Assembly: GCA_934675575.1 (NCBI GenBank)
Contig: CAKUQQ010000010.1
Location: forward strand, 1-64,000
From: an uncultured Muribaculaceae bacterium
Lineage (GTDB): Bacteria > Bacteroidota > Bacteroidia > Bacteroidales > Muribaculaceae
Length of the DNA: 64,000 nucleotides
Reading direction: 5' to 3'
The position numbers and the translations under genes were made by a program. Under the pieces are notes generated by a model, which saw nothing but the letters and a program-made list of their open reading frames with translations, had not been told where the DNA came from and ran no database searches. This document shows, one piece after another, positions 49,852 through 59,388 of the stretch (its first letter is position 1; every line of letters begins with the position of its first letter).

Positions 49852-51930
49852 TCACTGGCCATCAGTTGCAGTCGGAGCGGCAGCCGATTCTTCCGTTTTG
49901 CGCTGCTTTATCTCGTCGGGATACGACACCCTTACATGATAGAACGACTGCAAACGCTCAACAAAAGTGTTTTTCACCACCATTATGTCGCGGAAACTGA
50001 TTGGAGCCTCATTGAGCAAGCCTTCCTTAACCTTGGAGTCCACCACTTTATCAACAAGTGCCTTTATCGACTCCTTGCTGTGGTCCGTCAAACTCTTGGC
50101 GGCAGCCTCGCACGAGTCGGCAAGCATAACTATTGCCGTTTCCTTGCTCTGCGGATTTGGCCCAGGATAAGTGAACGGTGCCGGGTCAATCACCTTGCCC
50201 GGATTGGCATTGCAAGCCTGCACATAGAAGAATTTGGCTATGCTCTTGCCATGGTGCTGGGCTATGAAGTCGGTGATTGCCTGTGGCAAGTTTGCCTTTT
50301 CGGCACGGCGCAAGCCATCGGCCACGTGCGAAATCACTATGTGGGCGCTCTGCTCCGGCGACAGGCTGTCGTGCGGATTCACACCATTCTGGTTTTCGGT
50401 GAAAAATGCCGGATTTTCTATCTTGCCAATGTCATGATACAAGGCCCCGGCACGCGTGAGCTGCACATTTGCCCCTATGTCGTGGGCAGCCTCGGCAGCA
50501 AGACTCGCCACTTGAAGCGAGTGTTGGAATGTGCCCGGACAGTTGTCTGACAGCTCTCGAAGCACAGGCGAGCTGATGTCTGACAGCTCCACAAGCGTCA
50601 TAACTGAAGTGAAACCAAATATCTTTTCTATCAGAGAAATCAAGAAATAAGCAAACGACAGCACCACGCAGTTTATGCCGAAGCACATTATCACATGCCA
50701 GCTGAGTGTGGCGAGCGAGCCGTCTTTGACGAGCGTCAGTGCCACATAGGTCACGCAATATGCCAAAAAAATATAGAAAGCTCCATTCACAAGCTGCGAG
50801 CGGCGTGTCAGCTCATTCATTGTGACTATGCCTATGCACCCTGCCATAAACTGCAACAGCACAAACTCAAGCTGGAAGCGTGCCACAAGCGAACACAGCA
50901 GCACCACAAACATGTGGAGGAAAAACGCCATGCGTTTGTCATAGAATGTGGTGATGACTATGGGCACCAGGGCAAACGGCACCACATACACGGCATTTAG
51001 CCTGAATGATGTGAACACATACACCAACATCACAAATATGGTGGTGAATGATATGAGCAGCACCATGAGCCTTATGTTGGCAAAATCGTGCATGCGGCTG
51101 AAATACATCACAAAGAAAAATATCACCACCATCATCACGATGAGCAATATCTGGCCTATCAGCACATAGTTCACCCTTGACACAGCCATGTTGTGCTGCT
51201 GCATCATTTTCTCATAAGTTTTGAGAATCATGAACTTCTGTGGCGTGACGATGTTGCCTGGGAATATGATGCTTTCACCCGTCTGAACCACGCCGTTTGG
51301 CGCAAGCTCTTTTTTATACACATCATCAAGCAGTTTTGAGGTCTCCACCGAGTCAATAGTCACATTTGGCACCAGATAATTGTTAAGTCCCACGTTTGCC
51401 ATGGCGGCATGGATTGCCGGGTGAGCCATCACGGAGTCGAGATAGAAATAAGCCGCACGCACCGAGCGAAACTTGGCTGTAGATGTCAGCTCGGCTATGT
51501 TTGAGTTCAGCAGACGCACTTGCGGCAGTTTACCGAGTTTTATCTGGTCGTAAGTGTCGTTGTCAACTATACCGTCGTCATACACAATGCTCACGTTAGC
51601 CACTATCTGCTGCCTAATGCCGGCAGGCACATCATGCAGCCGAGTCAGAGCCTTGTTGAGGTTGCTGACCTGAACGCTTGCTGCATTCAAGTCCTGGCTG
51701 TATATTTTTATGAAGTTGGCATTAATGCTGTCGATTTTGTGCCTGGCAGTCACAGAGTCAAGCTCCACCGGAATATCAAATGGTGCCGTGAGCATGGGGT
51801 AATGCCACGGCTTTCCCTCGGTGTAGTCATAAGTAACCCTATTGTTGCCAGGCGGCAGGCACAGCGCCATGAGCGCAACGGAGCCAACGAGCATTAATGC
51901 CACCAGCAATTTGTTTTTATTTTTTATCAT
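49852..51930 (-). CDS. 7TM-HD family c-di-AMP phosphodiesterase, PgpH-like
   Basis: The 692-residue protein (ATG 51930) has an N-terminal membrane anchor, an extracytoplasmic 7TMR-HDED domain, then seven membrane helices (about residues 275-470) and a cytoplasmic HD domain. The metal ligands are readable as FQHSLQVASLA, ALYHDIGK, SAHIVISHVADG and IAQHHGKS. PgpH of Listeria hydrolyses c-di-AMP and is inhibited by ppGpp. Here the gene directly follows rel. The catalytic set supports phosphodiesterase activity; c-di-AMP as substrate is inferred from the family. Confidence 0.88.
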   Translation of the reverse strand: MIKNKNKLLVALMLVGSVALMALCLPPGNNRVTYDYTEGKPWHYPMLTAPFDIPVELDSVTARHKIDSINANFIKIYSQDLNAASVQVSNLNKALTRLHDVPAGIRQQIVANVSIVYDDGIVDNDTYDQIKLGKLPQVRLLNSNIAELTSTAKFRSVRAAYFYLDSVMAHPAIHAAMANVGLNNYLVPNVTIDSVETSKLLDDVYKKELAPNGVVQTGESIIFPGNIVTPQKFMILKTYEKMMQQHNMAVSRVNYVLIGQILLIVMMVVIFFFVMYFSRMHDFANIRLMVLLISFTTIFVMLVYVFTSFRLNAVYVVPFALVPIVITTFYDKRMAFFLHMFVVLLCSLVARFQLEFVLLQFMAGCIGIVTMNELTRRSQLVNGAFYIFLAYCVTYVALTLVKDGSLATLSWHVIMCFGINCVVLSFAYFLISLIEKIFGFTSVMTLVELSDISSPVLRELSDNCPGTFQHSLQVASLAAEAAHDIGANVQLTRAGALYHDIGKIENPAFFTENQNGVNPHDSLSPEQSAHIVISHVADGLRRAEKANLPQAITDFIAQHHGKSIAKFFYVQACNANPGKVIDPAPFTYPGPNPQSKETAIVMLADSCEAAAKSLTDHSKESIKALVDKVVDSKVKEGLLNEAPISFRDIMVVKNTFVERLQSFYHVRVSYPDEIKQRKTEESAAAPTATDGQ

Positions 51931-52006
51931 AGACAAGTCGTTGTTTTTCTTATATCAAAAAAAGGAAGTCTCAACACGCGCGCTGCCTCGGCCTCAGCAC
52001 AAACCA

Positions 52007-54238
52007 TCAGCTTATGCGAGTGGCGCGGTTCACGCCCTTCACCTTCTTCAGCCGTTTACACATGTTGGTCACCACGTCGGCATCAGAAATCAGCACATCA
52101 AGGTCGCAACCAAACACGCCGGCATCGGCCGTTATCGACAATTTTCTTATATTTATAGCCAAGTTGGTGGAAATCAGATATATTATTTCCTGCAAAATGC
52201 CCATGCGGTCTATGCCCTCTATGCGCACCGACGCAAGAAACGAGGCGTTCTTTGTTTCCCACTTGGTTTGCAATATGCGCGGTCCATAACTGCTCTTCAG
52301 CTTCATGGCTTCCGGACAGTCCATTTTGTGTACCTCCACTTCGCCGTTGTCGTCAACAAAGCCAAGCACGTCGTCACCCGGAATTGGGTGGCAGCAGCTG
52401 GCAAGTTTGTAGTTGCTGACACCGTTTTCTGTGCGCAGCCAGTAAACCTTGCTGTAGTCTATCTTCTTTACATCTACCCCCGTCGTTACGGCAGGCTTCG
52501 GCTTGCTGGCAAACGGATTGTGAAACAGCTTTGAGAACACGCCCTTGGAGTCTGGTTTGGCCACTTTAAGCAACTGGTCGCTCAAGGCTATTTCATCGTC
52601 GCCTATCATGAAGAACAATTCATCTTTGTTCTGCACGTGTTCTGCCGTGATTATGCGGTTGAATGTGGTGGGTTCTATCTCCACATTGTTTTTGGCAAGG
52701 AAATCGCGCAAACGTGTCTCGCCGCGCTCTATCACCACACGGCGGCTGTGGCGCAATGCCGCACGCAGACGCGTTTTGCCCTTGGCTGTCACCAGGAAGT
52801 TTTCCCACTCAGCCTGCGGCTGCTGTGACTGCGACGTGAGCACCTCCACTTGGTCACCGCTCGCCAGCTTGTGCGACAGTGGCACGAGCTTGTGGTTCAC
52901 CTTCCCGGCTATGCAGTGCGTGCCAATCTCGGTGTGCAGATAAAACGCCATGTCGAGCACAGAAGCGCCTTTCGGAAGGCTCACAAGCTCGCCTTTGGGC
53001 GTAAACACCACAATCTCCGACGAAAACAAGTTGAGTTTTATCGTGTCAAGAAAATCAAGGGCATTGGGTTCTGGATTTTTCAGAATGTCCTCAATGGTCT
53101 GAAGCCACACGGCAAGCTCCGACTCCTCCTCGCCTTCGCCTATCTTATATTTCCAGTGGGCAGCAAAGCCTCGCTCGGCTATGTCGTCCATGCGGCGGCT
53201 TCTTATCTGCACCTCCACCCAGTTGCCGTCAGGTCCCATCACCGTGACGTGCAGGGCACGATAGCCATTGGCCTTGGGCGTGCTTATCCAGTCGCGCGTG
53301 CGGTCGGGGTGCAGCTTATAGATGTCGGTTATCTCGCTATATATGTTCCAACAAATGCGTTTTTCACTTGACTCGTCTGGACACTCAAACACAATTCTGG
53401 CGGCATACAGGTCATACACCTCGTCAAACGGAATGTGCTTTGCCTGCATCTTTTTCCATATCGAGTATCTTGATTTAACTCTTGCCTTAAACTCATATTT
53501 AAGCCCAAGTTTGTCGAGTCGCTCGCGTATTGGTGCCGAAAACCGCTCAAAAATCTCATTGCGGTGGCCTTCGCTCTTAGCTATGGCATCGCCTATCTCT
53601 TTATAGGCATCAGGGTGCTCATACTTGAAGCTCAAGTCCTCAAGCTCGGTCTTTATGGCAAACAAGCCCAAGCGATGGGCAAGCGGAGCATATATGTAGA
53701 GCGTCTCACCAGCTATCTTATACTGTTTGTTGGGCGGCATGGAGTCGAGTGTGCGCATGTTGTGCAGACGGTCGGCCATCTTGATTAGCACCACTCTGAT
53801 GTCGTCGCTCATGGTGAGCAGCAGTTTTCTGAAATTCTCGGCTTGCGCTGAAGCGTGGTCGCCAAATATGCCACCCGAAATCTTGGTCAAGCCTTCCACT
53901 ATCTGTGCGATTTTTTTGCCAAACTGAGCCTCGATGTCTTCTATTGTGAAATCGGTGTCCTCCACCACATCATGCAGCAGAGCAGCACAAATCGACGTTG
54001 AGCCGAGCCCTATCTCCTGGCTCACTATCGTGGCCACGGCTATCGGGTGCAATATGTAGGGCTCACCGGAGCGGCGGCGTATGCCATTGTGAGCCGACTT
54101 GGCAAACCTGTAGGCCTTTTCGATTATCTCCACTTTTTTCCGGTGGTTGCTGTGAAGGTAGCCGTTCAACAAATTTTGGTAGGCATCTTCTATCATTTTC
54201 TCCTCTGCTTCGGGAGTCATCTTGGGTGCTTGTGTCAT
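52007..54238 (-). CDS. rel: Bifunctional (p)ppGpp synthetase/hydrolase
   Basis: The 743-residue protein (ATG 54238) has the hydrolase HD domain (ICAALLHDVVEDTDF), the synthetase domain (VYDLYAARIVF and PKANGYRALHVTVMGPDG), the TGS domain (VVFTPKGELVSLPKGASVLDMAF), a zinc-finger/helical region with CCHPIPGDDV, and a C-terminal ACT domain. Both catalytic centres look intact, so it can make and degrade the alarmone. It is likely the only long RSH in this genome. The downstream gene is the PgpH-like phosphodiesterase, 76 bases away. Confidence 0.95.
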   Translation of the reverse strand: MTQAPKMTPEAEEKMIEDAYQNLLNGYLHSNHRKKVEIIEKAYRFAKSAHNGIRRRSGEPYILHPIAVATIVSQEIGLGSTSICAALLHDVVEDTDFTIEDIEAQFGKKIAQIVEGLTKISGGIFGDHASAQAENFRKLLLTMSDDIRVVLIKMADRLHNMRTLDSMPPNKQYKIAGETLYIYAPLAHRLGLFAIKTELEDLSFKYEHPDAYKEIGDAIAKSEGHRNEIFERFSAPIRERLDKLGLKYEFKARVKSRYSIWKKMQAKHIPFDEVYDLYAARIVFECPDESSEKRICWNIYSEITDIYKLHPDRTRDWISTPKANGYRALHVTVMGPDGNWVEVQIRSRRMDDIAERGFAAHWKYKIGEGEEESELAVWLQTIEDILKNPEPNALDFLDTIKLNLFSSEIVVFTPKGELVSLPKGASVLDMAFYLHTEIGTHCIAGKVNHKLVPLSHKLASGDQVEVLTSQSQQPQAEWENFLVTAKGKTRLRAALRHSRRVVIERGETRLRDFLAKNNVEIEPTTFNRIITAEHVQNKDELFFMIGDDEIALSDQLLKVAKPDSKGVFSKLFHNPFASKPKPAVTTGVDVKKIDYSKVYWLRTENGVSNYKLASCCHPIPGDDVLGFVDDNGEVEVHKMDCPEAMKLKSSYGPRILQTKWETKNASFLASVRIEGIDRMGILQEIIYLISTNLAINIRKLSITADAGVFGCDLDVLISDADVVTNMCKRLKKVKGVNRATRIS

Positions 54239-54321
54239 CGTCCAGTGTGTAATATTACAAGTACAAACATAATAATTTCTCACGAAACGGCAATCACGCC
54301 CTTGTCATTTTTTGTTTAGTT

Positions 54322-54352
54322 TTTGGTGTTTGAGCCAATTATCGTATTTTTG
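54322..54352 (+). promoter_or_regulatory. Promoter of the PatB-type lyase gene
   Basis: TTTG (54322-54325), a 19-base spacer and TATTTTTG (54345-54352) match the Bacteroidota consensus. Transcription would start about 18 bases before ATG 54376. Confidence 0.75.
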
Positions 54353-54375
54353 TACTAACACAAGAAAACAGCAAC

Positions 54376-55557
54376 ATGAACTACGATTTCAATAAAGTCA
54401 TTGACCGCACGCAATCTGACACATGCAAATATGGCATGCTTGCACAGGAATTTGGACGCACCGACCTCACACCGCTATGGATAGCCGACATGGATTTTGA
54501 AGTGTGTCCGGCCATAACCGAGGCCATTATGCAGCGCATTGGCGAGCACCGCATCTACGGCTACACCATGCCCTCGCAAGCCTACTGGCAGTCCATTATC
54601 CACTGGCAGCAGAAGCGCAACGGTTTCACCATAGCCCCCGACGAGATTACTTTCATTCCCGGCATTGTGAAAGGTGTGGCGCTTGCCGTCAACTTCTTCA
54701 CCAAGCCCGGTGACAAAATCGTGATTCAAGAACCTGTTTACCACCCATTCCGCAGAGTGGCAGCCGGTAACAATCGCCGTGTGGTGGTCAACAATCTGCT
54801 CCGCACCGCCGACGGCTTCTATGCGATGAATCTTGAGGAGCTTGAGCGCATATTCCGCGAGCACGAGCCAAAAATGATGATTCTCTGCAACCCTCACAAC
54901 CCCATAGGCATAGCATGGGACAAAGCCACCCTTTGCCAAGTAGCAAAACTTGCCAGGGAATATCATGTGATTGTGGTGAGCGACGAGATTCACGGCGACC
55001 TTATGCTCTATGGTCACCGCCACGTGGCTTTTGCCAGCGTTAGCAACGATGCTGCCGCTGTGAGCGTCACGTTTGGTGCGCCAAGCAAGACGTTCAACAT
55101 AGCCGGCATAGTCAGCTCGTGGTGTGTCGTGAAAAATCCGGATTTGCGCAATCCGTTTTTCTCATGGCTCGACACCAACGAATTCAATGAAGTGAACTTC
55201 GTGAGCACCGTGGCCACACAAGCCGCCTATGAGAATGGCGAGGAATGGCTCACGCAGTGCATTGCCTACATAGAGGCAAACATAGCCCATGTGGAAGATT
55301 TCTGCAAAAATCACTTGCCAGGCATAAAGGCAATTCGTCCACAGTCTTCTTTTCTTGTGTGGCTCGACTGCACCGGACTTGGCCTGCCGCACGACAAGTT
55401 GATTGACTTGTTTGTCAACAAGGCTCACCTGGCGCTCAACGACGGACTGATGTTTGGAAAGGCTGGCGAAGGATTTATGAGGCTTAATGTGGCCACGCCG
55501 CGCAGTGTGCTCACCCATGCCCTCGAACAGCTTAAAGGCGCATTAGCGTCGGCATAG
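54376..55557 (+). CDS. PatB/MalY-type PLP-dependent C-S lyase
   Basis: The 393-residue fold-type I PLP enzyme begins MNYDFNKVIDRTQSDTCKYG, a typical PatB start. The PLP Lys is in FGAPSKTFNIAG, with preceding VVSDEIHGDLMLYG and CNPHNPIG. These enzymes cleave cystathionine or related thioethers to pyruvate, ammonia and a thiol. It could serve sulfur amino-acid turnover. It is monocistronic by spacing. Confidence 0.9.
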   Translation: MNYDFNKVIDRTQSDTCKYGMLAQEFGRTDLTPLWIADMDFEVCPAITEAIMQRIGEHRIYGYTMPSQAYWQSIIHWQQKRNGFTIAPDEITFIPGIVKGVALAVNFFTKPGDKIVIQEPVYHPFRRVAAGNNRRVVVNNLLRTADGFYAMNLEELERIFREHEPKMMILCNPHNPIGIAWDKATLCQVAKLAREYHVIVVSDEIHGDLMLYGHRHVAFASVSNDAAAVSVTFGAPSKTFNIAGIVSSWCVVKNPDLRNPFFSWLDTNEFNEVNFVSTVATQAAYENGEEWLTQCIAYIEANIAHVEDFCKNHLPGIKAIRPQSSFLVWLDCTGLGLPHDKLIDLFVNKAHLALNDGLMFGKAGEGFMRLNVATPRSVLTHALEQLKGALASA

Positions 55558-55600
55558 CCCACTATGACCAACCGGCACAAGCAATGGAGAAGAAAAAATG

Positions 55601-55626
55601 ATGTGGCTGTTTCACAACAGCCACAT
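55601..55626 (+). terminator. Hairpin after the PatB gene
   Basis: ATGTGGCTGTT and AACAGCCACAT pair perfectly over an 11-base stem with a TCAC loop, 44 bases after the stop codon. The following T-tract is weak (TACAATAAACTT). Confidence 0.6.
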
Positions 55627-55786
55627 TACAATAAACTTAAAAATCTAATCCTATGAAAAAACTTATTCGCAAATATATAACACAAATGCTCAGATTGCAA
55701 ACATTTGTGCATTCATTTTTTGTTTTTTTACTTTTTATTTTGCAATTACAACGTTTTAGTCACTCCTCACTCCCACTCAAAGTGCA

Positions 55787-56707
55787 ATGACAAGATTCGA
55801 ACTCAACATACTCGGCTGCGGTTCAGCCACAATCAGCCTGCGGCACATGCCCTCATCGCAGGTGCTCAATATTCGTGACAACTTGTTCATGATTGACTGC
55901 GGCGAAGGCACACAAATGCAAATGAGGCGCATGAAACTAAAGTTCTCGCGCCTCAACCACATTTTCATCAGCCACTTGCATGGTGACCACTGCTTCGGAC
56001 TTCCAGGGCTGCTATCCACCATGGCGCTGCTTGGCAAAACCGGCACGGTGACCATACACACGTTTGCCGACGGAGCCGAACAGCTCACCCATGTAATGAA
56101 TTACTTCTGCCGCGAAATGCCGTTTGAGTTGAAATTTGACATAATCACCACGCAAAAAGCCGTTATCTACGACGACGATGCCATCACCATCTCCACTTTT
56201 CCACTCAAGCACCGAGTGCCGGCAGTGGGCTTCATGTTTCGCGAGAAACCCAAGTTGCGCCACATAAACTCCGGCATGGTCAAGTTTCACAACATACCGC
56301 TACACGCCCTCAACGGCTTGCGCCAGGGGCTTGACTACACGGCACCCGACGGCACTGTGATAGCCAACGACCTGCTCACCACGCCAGCCGACAAGTCAAT
56401 ATCTTATGCCTACTGCAGCGACACGGCATTCTCGCCACGCGTGATTGAGGCCGTTACCGGCACAGACTGGATTTACCACGAGGCCACCTACGACAACGCC
56501 CTTGCGCCGCTTGCACGCAGCCGCTACCACAGCACAGCCGGTGAGGCAGCCACCGTGGCATTAAAGGCAGGCGCAAAGCATTTGGTCATAGGCCACTTCT
56601 CCAAGCGTTACACCGACAACACCCTACTCCTTGAGCAAGCCCGCGAAATTTTCCCTGCCACCGACCTCGCCGACGAAGGAAAACTTTTCGACCTCAACCA
56701 CATTTAA
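55787..56707 (+). CDS. rnz: Ribonuclease Z
   Basis: The 306-residue metallo-beta-lactamase-fold enzyme trims tRNA 3' ends. The zinc motif FISHLHGDHCFGLPGLLSTM is canonical, DCGEGTQMQMRR matches the RNase Z N-terminus, and CSDTAFS and ATYDN and HSTAGEAA provide the later ligands. Length is that of short RNase Z. It is convergent with the thioredoxin gene; a small hairpin at 56723-56738 is the only terminator-like element. Confidence 0.95.
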   Translation: MTRFELNILGCGSATISLRHMPSSQVLNIRDNLFMIDCGEGTQMQMRRMKLKFSRLNHIFISHLHGDHCFGLPGLLSTMALLGKTGTVTIHTFADGAEQLTHVMNYFCREMPFELKFDIITTQKAVIYDDDAITISTFPLKHRVPAVGFMFREKPKLRHINSGMVKFHNIPLHALNGLRQGLDYTAPDGTVIANDLLTTPADKSISYAYCSDTAFSPRVIEAVTGTDWIYHEATYDNALAPLARSRYHSTAGEAATVALKAGAKHLVIGHFSKRYTDNTLLLEQAREIFPATDLADEGKLFDLNHI

Positions 56708-56751
56708 TTCTTCACCGTATTTAGCAGAAAACTCTGCTTAAAAATTAGCGG

Positions 56752-57111
56752 TTATTTAAGGAGGTGTTCGTTGATGACTTCTTGGAACTGCGCCTTGCCC
56801 ATAGCTCCCACTTGCATCTTGGGCTTTTCACCAATTGGTATGAACAGCAACGACGGAATGGAGCGAATGCCAAACAGCGCCGACAGCTCTGGCTGCGCAT
56901 CTACGTCGATTTTATAGAAATCTACACGGCCGTCATAGTCGGCGGCAAGCTCCTCCATGATTGGTGCAGTGGCTTGGCATGGGCCACACCATGTGGCATA
57001 GAAGTCAATCACAGCCGGCTTGTTGCCTTCAAAAACCCACTCGTTGGGGTGAATGTCGTAGTTCATAACCTTTTGTTTGAACGTCTCGGTATTTAACTCT
57101 GTCACTTTCAT
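56752..57111 (-). CDS. trx: Thioredoxin
   Basis: The 119-residue protein has the active site ATWCGPCQATAP, cis-Pro in IRSIPSLLFI, and the GAMGKAQFQEVI C-terminal helix. It is a general cytosolic protein disulfide reductant. The long open frame to 57276 adds a 55-residue tail unlike thioredoxin; ATG 57111 (MKVTELNTETF) is preferred. It is divergent from the C_GCAxxG gene across a region with repeated TGCCAA elements. Confidence 0.94.
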   Translation of the reverse strand: MKVTELNTETFKQKVMNYDIHPNEWVFEGNKPAVIDFYATWCGPCQATAPIMEELAADYDGRVDFYKIDVDAQPELSALFGIRSIPSLLFIPIGEKPKMQVGAMGKAQFQEVINEHLLK

Positions 57112-57188
57112 AGTTCTATTATTTATTGTTAATATATAATTTAGTTGTAGCAAATACAGTGCCTTAAGCTGCAAAAGCGCTGGTTCTA

Positions 57189-57243
57189 TGCCAAAACGTA
57201 CAGCGTGTCTTGGCATTTGCTTTGCCAAAATGAATATTTGGCA
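57189..57243. repeat. Repeated TGCCAA inverted repeats in a divergent promoter region
   Basis: Four TGCCAA half-sites alternate in orientation: TGCCAA 57189-57194, TTGGCA 57210-57215, TGCCAA 57223-57228, TTGGCA 57238-57243. They form inverted pairs with spacers of 15, 7 and 9 bases and the last overlaps the -33 TTTG (57237-57240) of the plus-strand gene, whose -7-like TAACTTTA is at 57261-57268. They look like operator sites. Confidence 0.5.
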
Positions 57244-57293
57244 GAAACGTCTCAACTGAGTAACTTTACATGACACAAAAAAAACAATTTGAT

Positions 57294-57776
57294 ATGAAAC
57301 AGGAACTTGAGGACAGAGTGCAGCGAGCCGTAGATAACTTCATGCAGGGTTATGGCTGCTGCCAGAGCGTGGTGGCAGCTTTTTGCGACCTCTATGGCGT
57401 TGACGACACTTTGGTCAAAAAGATTTGTGCCGGTTTTGGCGGCGGCGTGGGCAGACTGCGCATGATGTGTGGCACAGTGTCGGGCTTGGTGATTTTGGCT
57501 GGGCTCGACTGCGGTCAAACAGAAGGTAATGACCGTGCCGGCAAGTCGGCTTGCTACAAGGTGGTTCAACAACTAGTGGGTGAATTCAAAAAGCGCAATG
57601 GGTCAGTAATCTGTGCCGACTTGCTCGGCTTAAGTGGCAAGCCTTTGCCAAAGCCCACATTCGAGGCTTCTGCTCGCACACCGGAATACTACAAAACTCG
57701 CCCTTGTGTCAAGAAAGTGGAAAGTGCCGCAAGAATTTTTGCGGAATATCTTGATGCAAAAGACAACGAAGATTAA
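57294..57776 (+). CDS. C_GCAxxG_C_C family redox-type protein
   Basis: The 160-residue protein carries the family pattern: GYGCCQSV, GGGVGRLRMMCGTVSGL, CADLLGLSG and a last RPCVKKV, whose conserved Cys and Gly name the family. These proteins are thought to bind metal or perform redox chemistry, but no activity is fixed. An ATG at 57270 would sit at the probable transcription start, so 57294 (MKQELEDRV) is preferred. It is 12 bases from the convergent LysE stop, so transcription may interfere. Confidence 0.82.
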   Translation: MKQELEDRVQRAVDNFMQGYGCCQSVVAAFCDLYGVDDTLVKKICAGFGGGVGRLRMMCGTVSGLVILAGLDCGQTEGNDRAGKSACYKVVQQLVGEFKKRNGSVICADLLGLSGKPLPKPTFEASARTPEYYKTRPCVKKVESAARIFAEYLDAKDNED

Positions 57777-57788
57777 GAGAACTTGGCG

Positions 57789-58424
57789 TTAAAAAGCTAT
57801 GATGCAAGCACAAATCAGCAGTGCCACCGACATCACCACATCAACCTGCTTGTGGTAGTTGTCAAAAAAGCGTTTAAACCACGCACCCACAGCAATCCAT
57901 GCCAAGTTTGCGCCAGGCCCGGCAAGCATCACCAAAAGCCCTGCCATAAAAAGGTCGATGAGCCGGTTTGAATAAGGCTGCACATAAATGGAAAACACCA
58001 TAAAATCGAAAATGATGATTTTTGCATTGGTGAGCTGCACAATCATGCCCGAAATGAAATTGCAGTCGCGATTATTTTGGCGAATTTTGCCGCGCGAGCG
58101 GAAAATGCCAAAAGCCACCCATGCGATGTAGGCCGCACCGAGGTATTTTATATACACGGCATACATCTCAATCTCTGTTCCCAAGAAGTGGGTTATAAGT
58201 GCCACGGCGGTCATGGCTATTGTGAAGCCGGTGAGGAGTCCCCACCACATTTTCAAAGCAGGCTTAAAACCATAGCGCAAAGCATTGCCCATGGCATAGA
58301 TGTTGGCAGGTCCAGGAGTCAGACCCCACACCAAAATCAGCAACATTAATCTGGGCAACAAGTGCAACGGCATAGGCCAAGTCTTTTTTAGTGTATGGTT
58401 TTCGGTGGTGACTGCAATCCGCAT
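57789..58424 (-). CDS. LysE-family amino-acid exporter
   Basis: The product is 211 residues from ATG 58424, with about six hydrophobic helices. The LysE signature lies at LVWGLTPGPANIYAMGNALRYG. The family exports amino acids or homoserine lactones. The longer frame to 58523 is unlikely because the -7 element (58458-58465) lies inside it; a start at 58373 (MPLHLLPRL) is a further option. It is convergent with the C_GCAxxG gene. Confidence 0.82.
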   Translation of the reverse strand: MRIAVTTENHTLKKTWPMPLHLLPRLMLLILVWGLTPGPANIYAMGNALRYGFKPALKMWWGLLTGFTIAMTAVALITHFLGTEIEMYAVYIKYLGAAYIAWVAFGIFRSRGKIRQNNRDCNFISGMIVQLTNAKIIIFDFMVFSIYVQPYSNRLIDLFMAGLLVMLAGPGANLAWIAVGAWFKRFFDNYHKQVDVVMSVALLICACIIAF

Positions 58425-58457
58425 GGCAGTGTGGTTTAGCGTCACCGTTTCACATTG

Positions 58458-58465
58458 CAAAGTTA
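58458..58465 (-). promoter_or_regulatory. -7 element of the LysE exporter gene
   Basis: TAACTTTG on the minus strand matches the consensus, with initiation near 58452 and a leader of about 28 bases to ATG 58424. Confidence 0.55.
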
Positions 58466-58801
58466 ATACTTTTTTGCCGATAGCCAGCCAAATTCCACAA
58501 CCCACCTCCCTTTTGTCACACAAAATCCACTTATGGTAACGACTATTATACCGAACGAACTATAATCGAAGACAATAACTTTCCGGCTGGAGGCAATGTG
58601 GCCAAAAAGTCACTATTTTTATGGTAAATGACTGCCTTTTAGATACATATTATCATATAAGATGGACTTTTTTGCAGAAAAACCGCGGCTAATGCGGAGT
58701 GGCACTGCTTTTGCCATTACTCATGGTGAGCGCGGCTCGCAAGAGTGCGGCGCTCAAAGATAAATTGAACAACAAAAATTAAAATATAGGAGATTAAAAC
58801 T

Positions 58802-59230
58802 ATGACTACACGCAGAAACAATCAGAATTGGTTACCAGATGTATTCAACGACTTTTTTGACAATGAATATCTGCCTAAGGCAAATGCCACGGCTCCGGCA
58901 ATCAATGTTATTGAAAAAGAAAAAGAATATGATGTTGAGGTTGCAGCCCCTGGCTTGACCAAGGACGACTTCAAGGTGAGCCTCAATGAGGACGACAACC
59001 TTGTGATTGCAATCGAAAAAGAGAATAAGACAGAGGACAAGAAAGAAGACGGCAAATATTTGCGTCGCGAATTCTACTACTCTCAATTTCATCAGGAATT
59101 GATTTTGCCTGACGATGTTGACAAAGAGAAGATAACCGCAAGCGTCAACAATGGCGTGCTTGCAGTGGTGCTTCCTAAAGTGTCTAAAGAAGACTTGAAG
59201 AAAGAATCTAAGGTTATCGACATCAAGTGA
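58802..59230 (+). CDS. Hsp20 small heat-shock protein
   Basis: The 142-residue protein has an alpha-crystallin domain (about residues 35-130) with INVIEKEKEYDVEVAAPG and the C-terminal-strand signature GVLAVVLPK. It lacks a signal peptide. It acts as an ATP-independent holdase that binds unfolding proteins. The 278-base gap upstream has no clear TAnnTTTG promoter in the right place, so a stress sigma factor may be used. A clear intrinsic terminator follows. Confidence 0.93.
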   Translation: MTTRRNNQNWLPDVFNDFFDNEYLPKANATAPAINVIEKEKEYDVEVAAPGLTKDDFKVSLNEDDNLVIAIEKENKTEDKKEDGKYLRREFYYSQFHQELILPDDVDKEKITASVNNGVLAVVLPKVSKEDLKKESKVIDIK

Positions 59231-59312
59231 CACGCTTGTGTGGCATAACCTGCCAAGTATAGCAAACCGATGATAGTTCTGAGATAAATTTGTTTAATAG
59301 ATAATTAGAATG

Positions 59313-59346
59313 AAAAGCCGATGCGCAGTGATGCGCGCCGGCTTTT
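59313..59346 (+). terminator. Intrinsic terminator after hsp20
   Basis: AAAAGCCG pairs with CGGCTTTT, enclosing a second GCGC/GCGC helix, and a T run follows. It lies 83 bases after the hsp20 stop; read backwards it may also serve the flavodoxin gene. Confidence 0.7.
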
Positions 59347-59388
59347 TTGTTTTTGCTGCTATACAAATCGCATGTGTGCGCGTGGCGA

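Noticed and set aside
57112..57276. N-terminal extension of thioredoxin
   Set aside because: The 55 added residues do not resemble thioredoxin and pass through the operator-like TGCCAA repeats.
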